A stretch of 64,000 nt of DNA, from assembly GCF_002209535.1 (NCBI RefSeq), contig NZ_NJIG01000006.1, positions 407,182 to 471,181 of the forward strand, read 5' to 3'. The DNA comes from Achromobacter marplatensis (GTDB lineage Bacteria > Pseudomonadota > Gammaproteobacteria > Burkholderiales > Burkholderiaceae_B). This document shows, piece by piece, positions 35,539-46,403 of this stretch. The position numbers were made by a program, and so were the translations under genes. The notes beneath the pieces were generated by a model. That model did no database searches. It saw only the letters and a list, made by a program, of their open reading frames with translations, and was not told the DNA's origin. The number at the start of each line of letters is the position of its first letter. The stretch's first letter is position 1.

Positions 35539-36618
35539 ATGACATATAAGTTCCGGATCGGCCTACGGGCGCAATGGACCTTGGGCGGCGACGACGATGC
35601 CGCGCCGGTGCCATTGCAAGACATGCTGGCCTTGCTGGCCGCGATCGACGCCACGGGCAACATCGCGGGCGCCTGTCGGGCCTGCGGCCTGTCTTACCGG
35701 CATGCCTGGGGCGTGCTGCGCCGTTTCGAAGGCATCTTCGGCACCCAGCTTCTGATCACCAACCGGCGTCAGGGAACGCAGTTGGCGCCGTTCGCGCAGC
35801 GCCTGCTGTGGGCCAACCGCCGCATCGAGGCGCGGCTGATGCCCACGCTGGACAGCATGGCCTCGGAATTGCAGGAAGAACTGGAGCGCTTGCTGCCCGA
35901 AAGCGGCCCGCACCTGCGGCTGCACGCCAGCCATGGCTTCGCCGTGGAATCGCTGATGCAGCACATGAGCGGCCGCAAGCCCGGGCTGGAACTGCGCTAC
36001 CGCACCGCGATCGAGGCGCTGGCCTCGCTGGAGCGCCATGAGTGCGACCTGGCGGGGTTCCAGGTGCCGCTGGGCGACTTCGAATCGCCCATCATGGAGC
36101 GCTATGCGCAGTGGCTGCATGCGGACGAATACGTGCTCATCCATCTGGCCGTGCGCAATACGGGTCTCTTCGTCACTGCCGGCAACCCCAAGCAGATCCG
36201 CGGCATGGCGGACCTGGCGCGCCCGGACGTCCGTTTCGTGAACCGGCAGATCGGCTCCAGCACCCGCTATCTGGTGGGCCTGATGCTGCAGCGCGCCGGC
36301 GTGTCGATCGGCGAGGTCCAGGGCTACGAGACCAACGAGTTCACCCATATGGCCATTGCCGCGCACATCGCCAGCGGCATGGCGGACACGGGCGTGGGGG
36401 TGGAGACGGCCGCTTGCCGCTTCGGCCTGGATTTTATTCCCCTGGTGCGCGAGCGCTATTTCTTCGCCATCCGCAAGTCGTCGTTGGAGACGCCCGCCAT
36501 GCAGGATCTGCTGTCCATCATGCGCAGCCCCGATTACGTGGGCTATGTCGGCCAGTTGGTCGGCTACGACGCCCGGGATACCGGGCGGTTACAAACCTTG
36601 GAAGAGGCGTTCGCGTAG
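35539..36618 (+). CDS. fdsR: ModE-like transcriptional regulator of the fds operon (FdsR type)
   Basis: A 359-residue regulator. A ModE/LysR-like winged helix is at about 25-95 ([54 protein letters not shown]). A periplasmic-binding-like domain is at about 120-335 ([20 protein letters not shown] onward), as in molybdate/tungstate-binding regulators. It diverges from fdsG. In Cupriavidus necator a regulator of this type, FdsR, controls the fds operon; the same role is inferred here from family and position. The effector may be formate or an oxyanion. moaA follows 34 bp downstream on the same strand, so it may be co-transcribed with cofactor genes. Confidence 0.82.
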   Translation: MTYKFRIGLRAQWTLGGDDDAAPVPLQDMLALLAAIDATGNIAGACRACGLSYRHAWGVLRRFEGIFGTQLLITNRRQGTQLAPFAQRLLWANRRIEARLMPTLDSMASELQEELERLLPESGPHLRLHASHGFAVESLMQHMSGRKPGLELRYRTAIEALASLERHECDLAGFQVPLGDFESPIMERYAQWLHADEYVLIHLAVRNTGLFVTAGNPKQIRGMADLARPDVRFVNRQIGSSTRYLVGLMLQRAGVSIGEVQGYETNEFTHMAIAAHIASGMADTGVGVETAACRFGLDFIPLVRERYFFAIRKSSLETPAMQDLLSIMRSPDYVGYVGQLVGYDARDTGRLQTLEEAFA

Positions 36619-36652
36619 GGGCTTCAAGCCGCTGTCGGGATATGATGACCCC

Positions 36653-37760
<1,108 letters not shown>

Positions 37761-37768
<8 letters not shown>

Positions 37769-38375
37769 CGCCGCATCAACGCACGCAGTCGCCGGCCTGA
37801 TCCTGGCGGGCGGCCAAGGCGCACGCATGAACCAGCAAGACAAGGGCCTGGTGCTGCTGCACGGGCAGCCGATGGTGGCTCACGTGGCGCGCCGTTTGGC
37901 CCCGCAGGTGGGCCGGCTGATCATCAGCGCCAACCGTCATCAGGCCCGGTACGCGCAATACGGACAGGTGGTCGAAGACGGCGAACCCGAGCTTGGGGCC
38001 TTCCAGGGGCCGCTGCTGGGCATCGCGGCGGGGCTTGCCGCTGCCGCCCAAGACGACTGGCTGGTGGTCGTGCCTTGCGATACGCCATTCCTGCCGGCTG
38101 ATCTGGCCGCGCGGCTGATCGGCGCGGCCGAATCGGCCAGGGCGCCGCTGGCGTATGCCGCCGCCAACAGCCAGCGCCACAGCGCCTGCATGGCGGTGCG
38201 CACGGCGCTGCTATCGGATTTGCGGGCCTATCTGCTGGGGGGCGACCGCAAGGTGGGCCTGTGGCAGGCCCGGGCGGGCGGCGTCGAGGCACGCTTTGAC
38301 GACGCGCCCGACGCTTTCATGAACGTCAATACGCCCGAAGAGCTGGCCGTGGCCGAACGCTACGCCAGCCAGTGA
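37761..38375 (+). CDS. mobA: Molybdenum cofactor guanylyltransferase
   Basis: A 204-residue enzyme that adds GMP to molybdopterin to give the dinucleotide form used by DMSO-reductase-family enzymes such as FdsA. The nucleotide-binding start is [35 protein letters not shown] carries the metal-binding Asp. The start is GTG at 37761, overlapping moaA; no other start preserves the LAGGxG motif. The 3' end overlaps the convergent moeA by 16 bp. Confidence 0.94.
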
Positions 38376-39565
38376 CGCAGGTCGTAGTAGGGCACGCGGT
38401 CCATGTCGTTGACCTGCACATCGGCGGGCAGGCGGGCCAGGCCCGTCGCCCAGGGCATCGAACTGATCACGCCTGAGCCCTGATGGCCGTAGGCCACCAG
38501 TTCGCCACTGCCGTCGTCGGCCACGCGGCGCTGGACGCGCAGGAATTCCTCGCGGCTGTCCTGGCGCGGATGTTCCGTGCGCAGGGGCAGGAGGCTGATC
38601 GGCGGGAAGATCTCGTCGCGGCCCTGCATGCGCCGCACGAGCGGCGACACCAGCATCGCGAACACGGCATACGCCGACACCGGATTGCCCGGCAGGCTGA
38701 CGACCGGCTTGCCGTCGATCTGCGCCAGCGCCACCGGCTTGCCCGGTTTCATGCGCACCTTCCATAGCGACAGTTCACCGCCCAGCGTAGCCAGGGCCGG
38801 CTTGACCAGATCGCGTTCGCCGACCGACACGCCGCCCACGCTCAGCACCAGGTCGCAATCGGCCAAGAGCGTCTTGAACGCCGCCAGCAGATCCGCTTCG
38901 GTATCGCGCGCATGCAGCACGTGCACGGGCAAGGCGCCCAGGCCGCGCGCGAGCGCCGCCAGCATCGGGCCGTTCGAGTTGTAGATCTGTTCGGGCGCGC
39001 GGGGCGTGCCCGGCGGCACCAGTTCGTCGCCGGTCGTCAGAATACCGACGCGCAACTGGGCCACCACGGACACGCGGGCAAGCCCTTGCGAGGCCAGCAG
39101 CGCCACATGCGCGGCTTGCAGCACCGTGCCGGCGGGCAACAGCGGCGTGCCGGTCATCGTGTCTTCGCCGCGGCGGCGGATGTGCTGGTTGGGCGCGGGC
39201 TGGCGGGTTATCTCCACCTGGTTGTCGGCTTCGACGGTGTCTTCCTGCATGACCACGGTGTCGGCGCCGTCCGGCAGCAGGCTGCCGGTGAACAGGCGGA
39301 TCGCGTGGCCGGGCTTGAGCGGTTCGGGCACGTCGCCCGCATAGCACCGTTGCTGGATCGGCAGTCGGCCGCCCGCACGCCAGTCGGCCACGCGCAGGGC
39401 GTAGCCGTCCATGGCGCTGTTGTCGGCCGGCGGAATGTCCACGGTGGCGGTCAGGTCAGCCGCCAGCACGCGGCCGGCGGCGTCGTTCAGGCCGATGTCT
39501 TCATGGCGCTGCAACGGCCCTGCGGCATTGGCCAGCAGGGTCTGGGCTTGGTCAAAATCCAGCAT
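38360..39565 (-). CDS. moeA: Molybdopterin molybdenumtransferase
   Basis: A 401-residue enzyme that inserts molybdate into adenylylated molybdopterin. Family landmarks: ADNSAMDGYALRVADW near 46-61, GILTTGDELVPPGTP, VLSVGGVSVGERDLVKPAL and the core SLPGNPVSAYAVFAMLVSPL. Four-domain length is normal. It is last of the moaC-moaD-moaE-moaB-moeA operon, three bases after moaB. The overlap with mobA means the two transcripts converge without a spacer terminator. Confidence 0.95.
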   Translation of the reverse strand: MLDFDQAQTLLANAAGPLQRHEDIGLNDAAGRVLAADLTATVDIPPADNSAMDGYALRVADWRAGGRLPIQQRCYAGDVPEPLKPGHAIRLFTGSLLPDGADTVVMQEDTVEADNQVEITRQPAPNQHIRRRGEDTMTGTPLLPAGTVLQAAHVALLASQGLARVSVVAQLRVGILTTGDELVPPGTPRAPEQIYNSNGPMLAALARGLGALPVHVLHARDTEADLLAAFKTLLADCDLVLSVGGVSVGERDLVKPALATLGGELSLWKVRMKPGKPVALAQIDGKPVVSLPGNPVSAYAVFAMLVSPLVRRMQGRDEIFPPISLLPLRTEHPRQDSREEFLRVQRRVADDGSGELVAYGHQGSGVISSMPWATGLARLPADVQVNDMDRVPYYDLRHWLA

Positions 39566-39568
39566 GGG

Positions 39569-40096
39569 TCAGTGGTCTTCTTGTTTGGGCTTGAAATGCG
39601 TGGCGAAATTGCACGGCCGGTGGCCGCTGTCGAGCTGCTCGCGCAGGATCTGCGCCCAGGCCGTTTCGCAGGCATTGTTGGAACCGGGCAGGCAGAAGAT
39701 CAGTGTCTGGTTGGCCGATCCCGCAAACGCGCGCGACTGGATGGTGGAGCTGCCGATCTCGGTGTAGGAAATCTGGCGGAACAACTCGCCGAAGCCGGGG
39801 ATTTCGCGGTCCAGCAGCGGCAGGATGGCTTCCGGCGTATGGTCGCGATGCGAAAAGCCCGTGCCGCCCGTCGTCAGGATGATCTGCACTTCGGGGTCGG
39901 CAATCCAGTCGCTGATGACGCGGCGGATCTGATAGATGTCGTCGCGGACGATGTCGCGGCGCACGCACTGGTGGCCCGCGTGCGCCAGGCTATGGGCAAG
40001 CAGGTTGCCGGAGGTGTCGTCCCCGGCGCTGCGGGTGTCGCTGATGGTCAGTACAGCGCAGGCCAGCGACACGGGAACGGGGATTTCTTCGCTCAT
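39569..40096 (-). CDS. moaB: Molybdopterin adenylyltransferase-type protein MoaB
   Basis: A 175-residue trimeric protein of the MoaB/MogA family that activates molybdopterin by adenylylation or stabilises intermediates. Motifs: LTISDTRSAGDDTSG, IILTTGGTGFSHRDHTPEAI (with the catalytic TGGTG) and FCLPGSNNACETAWAQIL. The start overlaps the moaE stop by four bases. MogA may be encoded elsewhere; by length and the N-terminal region, MoaB is preferred. Confidence 0.93.
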   Translation of the reverse strand: MSEEIPVPVSLACAVLTISDTRSAGDDTSGNLLAHSLAHAGHQCVRRDIVRDDIYQIRRVISDWIADPEVQIILTTGGTGFSHRDHTPEAILPLLDREIPGFGELFRQISYTEIGSSTIQSRAFAGSANQTLIFCLPGSNNACETAWAQILREQLDSGHRPCNFATHFKPKQEDH

Positions 40097-40584
40097 GGGT
40101 GTTCCTTCTTCGAAGCAGAGTCTTCATCCCAGGCATCCGTGCGGTCCTGGTCGGATTGGCGTTGTTCGACCCAGAAGCTGCTGCCGCCCGAGAGCGTTTC
40201 GCGCTTCCAGAAGGGCGCGCGGGTCTTGAGCGCGTCGATGATGTATTCGCAGCCGCGGAAAGCGTCGCCGCGGTGCGCGCTGGCCGCCGCCACAAACACG
40301 ATCTGGGCGTTGCGGGACAAGGCGCCAACCCGGTGCACGATCACCGTGCCGTCCAGGTTCCAGCGCGCCCGCGCGGTTTCGGCGATGGTTTCAAGCTCGC
40401 GCTCGCACATGCCGGGGTAGTGCTCTAGAAAGAGCGTTTCCGTGGGCGAGTCGGGCGCATAGTCGCGCACATACCCCACGAAGGTGACGATGCCGCCCAC
40501 GCCGGCCCCCGCGCGTTCGCGCAGCTCGGCGGTCAGCGCGGCGCCGTCGAAATCGGCTTCCTGGACGCTGATCATGGCGTTCAC
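40093..40584 (-). CDS. moaE: Molybdopterin synthase catalytic subunit
   Basis: A 163-residue large subunit of molybdopterin synthase, which transfers sulfur from MoaD thiocarboxylate to cyclic pyranopterin. Characteristic stretches are GIVTFVGYVRDYAPDSPTET, LFLEHYPGMCERELETI and HRGDAFRGCEYIIDALKTRA, followed by PFWKRE with the active-site Lys. Overlaps of four bases with both moaD and moaB show tight coupling, fitting the fixed complex with MoaD. Confidence 0.95.
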   Translation of the reverse strand: MNAMISVQEADFDGAALTAELRERAGAGVGGIVTFVGYVRDYAPDSPTETLFLEHYPGMCERELETIAETARARWNLDGTVIVHRVGALSRNAQIVFVAAASAHRGDAFRGCEYIIDALKTRAPFWKRETLSGGSSFWVEQRQSDQDRTDAWDEDSASKKEHP

Positions 40585-40832
40585 CCTCCGGTGACGGGTT
40601 CGAACACCGCGACCTCGTCGCCAGGGCGGATCGGGGCAGTCGGTTTGGAGTGGGTCTGGTTGATGGCCAGTTTCAGGCGGCTGGCGGGTTCCAGCTGGGG
40701 GTAGCGTTCACCCAGCGCGGCCAGCAGTTGCGCACCCGTGGACTCGCCGTCCAGGGGCCAGCTTTCCGCGCGCTTGCCGACCAGTTCGGCCACGCGGGCG
40801 AAGTACAGGAGATCAATCGTTGCGCCATTCAC
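40581..40832 (-). CDS. moaD: Molybdopterin synthase sulfur carrier subunit
   Basis: An 83-residue ubiquitin-fold protein. It ends in GlyGly (FEPVTGG), the site of thiocarboxylation. Other fits are IDLLYFARVAEL and LAINQTHSKPTAPIRPGDEV. The start is GTG at 40832, which overlaps moaC by 20 bases; the nearby ATG at 40828 is out of frame. The stop overlaps moaE by four bases. Its activating enzyme MoeB is not in this window. Confidence 0.94.
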   Translation of the reverse strand: MNGATIDLLYFARVAELVGKRAESWPLDGESTGAQLLAALGERYPQLEPASRLKLAINQTHSKPTAPIRPGDEVAVFEPVTGG

Positions 40833-41301
40833 CGCTTTTTCCTCCCGCCTTGTACTTAAGGCGTACTTGTTCGACCACGATGCCTTTGTCCGCGGCCTTG
40901 CACATGTCGTAGATCGTCAGCGCGGCCACGCTGCACGCCATCATGGCTTCCATTTCGACGCCCGTTTTGTAGCTGGTGCGGCAGGTGGCCAGGATGTCGA
41001 TGCGGTGGGCGGCGGCGTCCAGCGAGAAGTCGACGCCCACGAACGCCAGCGGCAGGCTGTGGCACAGCGGAATCAGCTCGGCGCAGCGCTTGGCGGCCAG
41101 GACGGCGGCGACGCGCGCGGTATTGAGCACTTCGCCCTTGCCCTGGCCCGGCTGGGTCAACAGGCCGTAGGCCACCGCATTCATACGCACGCTGGCGGTC
41201 GCGATCGCAACGCGTTCGGAATCCGTCTTGGCAATGACGTCGACCATGCGGACCTGGCCGGCTTCATCCAGGTGGCTCAAGGTGGGGGTGGAGGCTGGCA
41301 T
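40813..41301 (-). CDS. moaC: Cyclic pyranopterin monophosphate synthase
   Basis: A 162-residue enzyme that rearranges the MoaA product to cyclic pyranopterin monophosphate. Motifs: LSHLDEAGQVRMVDVIAKTD, IPLCHSLPLAFVGVDF and TGVEMEAMMACSVAALTIYD with MCKAADKG. It is first of the leftward cofactor operon, with a 137-bp promoter gap to the DUF748 gene. I looked for a molybdenum-cofactor riboswitch in that gap and did not see one. Confidence 0.96.
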   Translation of the reverse strand: MPASTPTLSHLDEAGQVRMVDVIAKTDSERVAIATASVRMNAVAYGLLTQPGQGKGEVLNTARVAAVLAAKRCAELIPLCHSLPLAFVGVDFSLDAAAHRIDILATCRTSYKTGVEMEAMMACSVAALTIYDMCKAADKGIVVEQVRLKYKAGGKSGEWRND

Positions 41302-41438
41302 GGGATTCGGGATCGAGAATTGTTAATGTTTGAAAAGAGCGGTCCCGGCTGGCCGGGAGGGCCCGCTGTTACGCCTATGATAGACGAGCGCTAACCGGGG
41401 CGCGATAATCGCCTTCAACTCGTATCAGGAGACTCGCG

Positions 41439-44400
41439 ATGCCCTTGCGGAGCCTAAAGCTTCGATTTACCCGGCGCGCCGGCAAGATTCTTCTGGGCAT
41501 CGTTGCGGTTGTGCTGATCCTTTGCGGCATTGCCGCATGGCAAGTTCCCAAGGTGCTGCAAAACGCCCTGACCGGGGATGTGGCCAAGATGATCGGCCGC
41601 GAGGTCTCCGTCGGCAAGATCACCTTCAATCCGTTCACCCTGACCGTCCGCGCCCGCGACCTGGCGGTGGCCCAACCCGGGTCGCAGACGCCATTGCTGT
41701 CGCTGGCCGAACTGGATGTCAGCGCCGCCTGGAGCTCCCTGTTCTGGTTCGCGCCGGTTGTCGATCGTTTGACGCTGCGCCAGCCTAACATCGCCATCGT
41801 CCGTGAAGACGTCACGCGATTCAATTTCTCTGACATACAGCAACGCGTGGCCGAAATGTCGGCCGCCAAGCCCGACGAACCGCCCAAGCCGGACGAGGGC
41901 CTGCCGCGCTTTTCCCTGAACAACATGGTGATCGAGGGCGGCAGCATCACGCTGGACGACAAGGTCACCGGCCGCAAGCAGGTGGTGGACGAGCTGGGCG
42001 TCGGGGTGCCGTTCATCTCGAACTTCGGCTACGCCACCGATATCGATGTGCAGCCCCGGCTGCACCTGCGCATCAACGGCAGCCCGTTCGACCTGACCGG
42101 CGTGGCGCGCCCGTTCGACAAGGTGCCGTCGTCGACCTTGCGCGTCGCGTTCAACGGCCTGCAACTGGAAAAGTGGGCCGACGTCTGGCCGATGCCGCTG
42201 CCCTTCAAGCTGGAAAGCGCGCTGCTGGATTCCAACCTGCAAGTCGTGTTCGAGCAGCCCAAGGACGCCGCGCCCAAGATCCGCGTGGTGGGCGACCTGG
42301 GGCTGCGTCGCTTCGATCTGCGCGACACGGCAGGCGAAGGCCTGGCCGCCTGGAGCGCCCTGACCGTCACCCGGCTGGAACTTGAGCCGATCGCGCGCCA
42401 GGTATATGTGGGCGAAGTGGGCCTGTGGGCGCCGCAGATTCACGTGCGCCGCTACGCCAACCAGCACCTGAACTGGCAGGACGTGGTGGCCAAGCTGAAG
42501 GAACTGGGCGGCGTGGCGCCCAACGAGACGCCCGTGGCCGACAAGTTGAAGCGGGACGTCGGATTGAAGGTGGCGCCAAAGACCGAGGTCGCCCGCGCGG
42601 ATGCCGCAAAGCCGGACCCTGCCAAGCCGGGTGCCGCGACGTCCGATCCGGCCAAACCCGACACCGCCACAACAGGCGCACCCGCCACGCCCGCCGCATC
42701 GGGCACGGACACCGCCGCCCCTCCGCCGCCCGCGGCGCCCGAGGAATGGAAGGTCACGCTGGATGCCTTCAACCTGCACGAGGGCGAGCTCTACATCACG
42801 GATGCGATCAGCAAGCTGGACTACGTCATGACCGGCATGGCCGTGACCGTCGAAGGCGTCGCGATCCCCGAGGTCAAGGACCAGCCCGTCAACCTGTGGC
42901 TGACGGTCGACAACAGTACCGATGGGGGCTGGATCCGCGCCAAGGGGCCGCTGGTCTTGAAGCCCTTGTCGCTGGAACTGGGCGTGCGGCTGGGCAATGT
43001 GGCCCTGGCGCCATTGGCGCCGGCCGTGCGCAATGCGGCCCCGATCGTGCTGCTGGACGGCCGCCTGGGCGCCTCCGCCCAGATGCACGTGCTGGAGAAG
43101 AACGGCGCGGTGGACGCCTCTGCCACGGCCGTGCAGGCCGACCTGACGCAGTTCAAGGCGCGCGACGACTCGCTCAAGCCTGCGCTGGACGTCGCGCTGC
43201 AGAGCCTGCACGTCACTGCCGACCGGCTGGCGATGGGGCCGGGGCAAAGCAACTTCACCCTGGCCGCTTCGGGCATCCAGGGCAACGGCAAGCTGGACCT
43301 GAAAGGCATGTTTACGCCGCAACCGCTGACGCTGAAATCGTCGGTGGACCTGTCCGAGCTCAATGTCGCGACGTTCGCGCCTTATGCGGCCTCCAGCCTG
43401 AACGCCACCGTGCGCGCCATTACGCTGGGCGCCAAGGGCGACGTGGCCTTCACCGCCGCAGCCGGCAGCGCGCCGATGAAGATCAACTGGAAGGGCGGTG
43501 TCGAGGTCACGGGCGTCGACCTGCAAGACAAGGTGAACAACGACGACTTCCTGAACTGGAAGCGGCTGGGTTTTTCCGGCATGGACATCTCGGTCGCGGG
43601 CGACAAGATCGGCGCCAAGCTGGGCGACATCGCGCTGGAAGACTTCTACGGCCGCATCCTGCTGAATGCGCAGGGCCGCCTGAACGTCATGGACCTGGTG
43701 GCCGCGCCCGGGCAGGCCGGCGGCTCCATTACGCAGGACACGCAGACGCCGGGCCGTCAGGCCGCGGCGCCCGCGCCGGCTCCTGCCGCGAAAGGCAGTG
43801 CAGGCGCGGGCATGCCGGATATCTCGGTCAACAGCGTCACCTTGTCGCGCGGCCGCATGACCTTCACCGACCGCTTCGTCAAACCCAATTACGTGGCCGA
43901 ATTGTCGGCGATCGAAGGCGCGATCACGGCGGTGTCGTCCACCAATCCCCAACCGGCCAAGGTCAAGGTCACGGGCCGCGTCTACACCACGGCGCCGCTG
44001 TCCATCAGCGGCATCGTGCAGCCGTTCGCCAAGTTCCTGACGCTGGACCTGAAGGCCTCGGCCAAGGGCGTGGACCTGCCGCGCTTCAACACGTACTCAG
44101 CCAAGTACGTGGGTTATCCGATCAAGCGCGGCAAGCTCTCGGTGGACCTGGAATACAAGATCAAGGACCGCGCGCTGCAGGCGTCCAACCACGTGGTGCT
44201 GAACCAGCTGACCTTTGGCGACAAGACCAACAGCCCGGACGCCACCAAGTTGCCGGTGCTGCTGGCCGTGGCGCTGTTGAAGGACTCGCGCGGCAACATC
44301 GACATCAACCTGCCGATCTCGGGTTCGCTGGACGACCCTGAATTCTCGGTGGGCGGCATCGTCGTGCGCGTGCTGCTGAACCTGGTGGTCAAGGCCGTGA

Positions 44401-45005
44401 CGTCGCCGTTCAGCCTGCTGGCCTCGGCCTTCGGCGGCGGCGAAGAACTGTCCTACGTCGAGTTCAAGCCGGGCAGTGCGGTGCTGACCGAAGATTCGCA
44501 GCAGCGCATCGACACGCTGACCAAAGCGTTGACGGACCGTCCGGCGCTGAAGATGGACATCAGCGGCCGCGCTGATCCCAAGACCGACATGGAAGGCCTG
44601 CGCCAAGCCTGGGTCGAAGGCCAGATCCGCGCCGCCAAGGCCGCGGCCACCACGCCGCGCGGCAAGAAGCCGGATACGGCGGGCGTGAAAGTGTCTGCCG
44701 CCGAGCGGGCCAAGTACCTGGAAGAGGTGTACGACGACGCCGACATCAAGGACAAGCCGCGCAATTTCATCGGCATGGCCAAGTCCGTGCCGGCGGATCA
44801 GATGGAAGCCATGCTGCGCAGCGTCGCGCCGGTGGGCGACGAGCAGTTACGCCAACTGGCCGATGCACGCGCGCAGGCGGTGTATGAGAAGTTGCAAGCC
44901 CAGGAAGGACTCGCGGACCGTGTGTTCATCGTTGCGCCGCAGCTGGACGCGGACGGCATCAAGGATGAGGGGCAACCCTCGCGCGTGGACTTCTCCCTGA
45001 AGTGA
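41439..45005 (+). CDS. DUF748 / AsmA-like envelope protein
   Basis: An 1188-residue protein anchored by one N-terminal transmembrane segment at about 11-32 (ILLGIVAVVLILCGIAAWQV). A long, repetitive beta-rich AsmA-like body follows, with the N-terminal GREVSVGKITFNPFTLTVRA typical of DUF748. A Pro/Ala-rich linker at about 385-430 repeats AKPD/PAKP units. The C-terminal part (SYVEFKPGSAVLTEDSQQRI, then RIDTLTKALTDRP) resembles an OmpA-like domain and is usual for this family. AsmA-type proteins bridge the envelope and are linked to phospholipid transport; for DUF748 this is analogy only. It is a single gene with CAGGAGA before the ATG. Confidence 0.87.
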   Translation: MPLRSLKLRFTRRAGKILLGIVAVVLILCGIAAWQVPKVLQNALTGDVAKMIGREVSVGKITFNPFTLTVRARDLAVAQPGSQTPLLSLAELDVSAAWSSLFWFAPVVDRLTLRQPNIAIVREDVTRFNFSDIQQRVAEMSAAKPDEPPKPDEGLPRFSLNNMVIEGGSITLDDKVTGRKQVVDELGVGVPFISNFGYATDIDVQPRLHLRINGSPFDLTGVARPFDKVPSSTLRVAFNGLQLEKWADVWPMPLPFKLESALLDSNLQVVFEQPKDAAPKIRVVGDLGLRRFDLRDTAGEGLAAWSALTVTRLELEPIARQVYVGEVGLWAPQIHVRRYANQHLNWQDVVAKLKELGGVAPNETPVADKLKRDVGLKVAPKTEVARADAAKPDPAKPGAATSDPAKPDTATTGAPATPAASGTDTAAPPPPAAPEEWKVTLDAFNLHEGELYITDAISKLDYVMTGMAVTVEGVAIPEVKDQPVNLWLTVDNSTDGGWIRAKGPLVLKPLSLELGVRLGNVALAPLAPAVRNAAPIVLLDGRLGASAQMHVLEKNGAVDASATAVQADLTQFKARDDSLKPALDVALQSLHVTADRLAMGPGQSNFTLAASGIQGNGKLDLKGMFTPQPLTLKSSVDLSELNVATFAPYAASSLNATVRAITLGAKGDVAFTAAAGSAPMKINWKGGVEVTGVDLQDKVNNDDFLNWKRLGFSGMDISVAGDKIGAKLGDIALEDFYGRILLNAQGRLNVMDLVAAPGQAGGSITQDTQTPGRQAAAPAPAPAAKGSAGAGMPDISVNSVTLSRGRMTFTDRFVKPNYVAELSAIEGAITAVSSTNPQPAKVKVTGRVYTTAPLSISGIVQPFAKFLTLDLKASAKGVDLPRFNTYSAKYVGYPIKRGKLSVDLEYKIKDRALQASNHVVLNQLTFGDKTNSPDATKLPVLLAVALLKDSRGNIDINLPISGSLDDPEFSVGGIVVRVLLNLVVKAVTSPFSLLASAFGGGEELSYVEFKPGSAVLTEDSQQRIDTLTKALTDRPALKMDISGRADPKTDMEGLRQAWVEGQIRAAKAAATTPRGKKPDTAGVKVSAAERAKYLEEVYDDADIKDKPRNFIGMAKSVPADQMEAMLRSVAPVGDEQLRQLADARAQAVYEKLQAQEGLADRVFIVAPQLDADGIKDEGQPSRVDFSLK

Positions 45006-45069
45006 ACCCGGCGGGCCGCCAGGGGTACGCGTGGGCGTCCCCGGCCCCGCTTTTGCCAGGAGATTTTCG

Positions 45070-45951
45070 ATGAAAGACCAGGACGCGCACTTCGACAGCC
45101 TGTTGCCGCCGCTGCGGCTGGACCGTCGGGGCTTCATCGCGACGACGGTTGCAGCCGGCTTCTCGCTTGCTGCCGGGCCCGCCGTGGCCCAGACCGCCAT
45201 CGCGACGGACACCAAGGGGCTTACCGCCGGCAAGATCGATATTCCCACGACGGACGGCAAAATGCCCGCCTATCGTGCGGCGCCGCAAGGCAAGAAGAAT
45301 CTGCCGACCGTGATCGTGGTGTCCGAGATCTTCGGCGTGCACGAGTACATCCAGGACGTATGCCGCCGGCTGGCCCATCTGGGCTATCTGGCCATCGCGC
45401 CCGAATTGTTCGCGCGCCAGGGCGATCCGTCCAAGTACACCGAGATCCCCAAGCTGCAGGCCGAGATCATCGGCAAGGTGCCTGATGCGCAGGTCCAGGG
45501 CGACCTGGACGCCACCGCGAAATGGGCGGCGGCCAACGGCGGCGATGCGGACAAGCTGGGCATCGTAGGTTTCTGCTGGGGTGGGCGCCAGGTCTGGCTA
45601 TACGCCGCCCACAACCCGAAACTCAAGGCCGGCGCGGCGTTCTACGGCCAATTGGGCGGCGAGCCCAGCGAGCTGAAGCCGAAGTCGGTGCTGAGCCTCG
45701 TGAATGACCTGAAGGCGCCGGTCTTGGGGGCGTACGGAGGCAAAGACGCCGGCATCCCGCTGACCGACGTGGACCGCATGCGGATCGAACTGGCGAAGGG
45801 GCCGGCGCCGGCGAAGGCGTCAAGAATCGACGTGTACCCGGAGGCGCCGCACGCATTCCATGCGGATTATCGGCCGTCTTATCGGAAGGCGGAAGCGGAG
45901 CAGGCGTGGACGCGGATGCTGGATTGGTTCAAGCAAAACGGCCTTGGCTGA
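45070..45951 (+). CDS. Dienelactone hydrolase family protein
   Basis: A 293-residue alpha/beta hydrolase. The N-terminus has a twin-arginine-like signal (RRGFIATTVAAGFSLAAGPA from residue 19), suggesting export. The catalytic triad is Cys169 (VGFCWGGR), Asp226 (GKDAGIP) and His261 (PEAPHAFH), the Cys nucleophile being diagnostic of the dienelactone hydrolase branch. AGGAGA lies seven bases before the ATG. Annotated YP family members act on diverse lactones or esters; no catabolic genes are nearby, so the substrate is unknown. It lies 64 bp after the DUF748 gene. Confidence 0.87.
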   Translation: MKDQDAHFDSLLPPLRLDRRGFIATTVAAGFSLAAGPAVAQTAIATDTKGLTAGKIDIPTTDGKMPAYRAAPQGKKNLPTVIVVSEIFGVHEYIQDVCRRLAHLGYLAIAPELFARQGDPSKYTEIPKLQAEIIGKVPDAQVQGDLDATAKWAAANGGDADKLGIVGFCWGGRQVWLYAAHNPKLKAGAAFYGQLGGEPSELKPKSVLSLVNDLKAPVLGAYGGKDAGIPLTDVDRMRIELAKGPAPAKASRIDVYPEAPHAFHADYRPSYRKAEAEQAWTRMLDWFKQNGLG

Positions 45952-46000
45952 GGGGGATTTGTGGCGGCTGGGGTGGCTTCGTAGGTCGCCCATCGTCGCC

Positions 46001-46134
46001 GTCGCCATGCCGGCGCGCGCCCACGATTGCGGTCCGGAGCCTTCGCTCCGGACTCCCCCGTTGTCATCCTCGTCCGCCTTCGGCTCCCTTCGGATTCCCT
46101 CGGGCGCATCAAGGTTGCGCGCCGTCATGCCGAC
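46001..46134. repeat. Palindromic element A
   Basis: Flanking arms 46001-46018 and 46117-46134 pair at 16 of 18 positions. The core at 46023-46105 holds a perfect 9-bp stem, tetraloop CTTC hairpin (GTCCGGAGC with GCTCCGGAC, 46032-46053). The core recurs inverted in element B (46793-46880), but the arms differ in sequence. Confidence 0.75.
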
Positions 46135-46179
46135 ACCGCCGACGAGCTGTCGCCGTCTCGGTCTGGGGCGCTGTCAGGT

Positions 46180-46236
46180 CTCGGCTTAATGCCGAGTGCT
46201 GCGTTGCCCGCCGCTCGCAGCCGCGCGGGCGGCTGC
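46180..46236. repeat. Two adjacent hairpins
   Basis: CTCGGC-TTAAT-GCCGAG at 46180-46196 and GCAGCCGC-GCGG-GCGGCTGC at 46217-46236 are perfect hairpins 20 bases apart. Neither has a T-tract, so they do not look like intrinsic terminators. Confidence 0.65.
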
Positions 46237-46335
46237 AATCGGCATACGTGGTGTAGTGCGTCGGGGCAGTGGTCGCTTGCGCGCTTGCAGGGAGTGGTTT
46301 GCTGATGGCCCCGCAGACACTGGGGGAGGTAAAGC

Positions 46336-46396
46336 GACGGGTGGCGCGCGGCGGGCAGCCGCTTGCGGATTCAGACCCGTACGCGCGCCACCCGTC
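46336..46396. repeat. 14-bp perfect inverted repeat
   Basis: GACGGGTGGCGCGC (46336-46349) pairs exactly with GCGCGCCACCCGTC (46383-46396), closing a 33-base loop. This is the longest perfect stem in the region and would form a stable RNA hairpin on either strand. Confidence 0.8.
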
Positions 46397-46403
46397 TAAG
46401 AGG

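Noticed and set aside
41302..41438. Possible molybdenum-cofactor riboswitch upstream of moaC
   Set aside because: Only a small CCCGG hairpin is visible, and the conserved multi-stem layout of that riboswitch was not found.
41454..43952. Open frame of 832 codons antisense to the DUF748 gene
   Set aside because: Same reason: low-complexity His/Arg-rich translation, no start signal, opposite a real gene with membrane anchor and domain structure.
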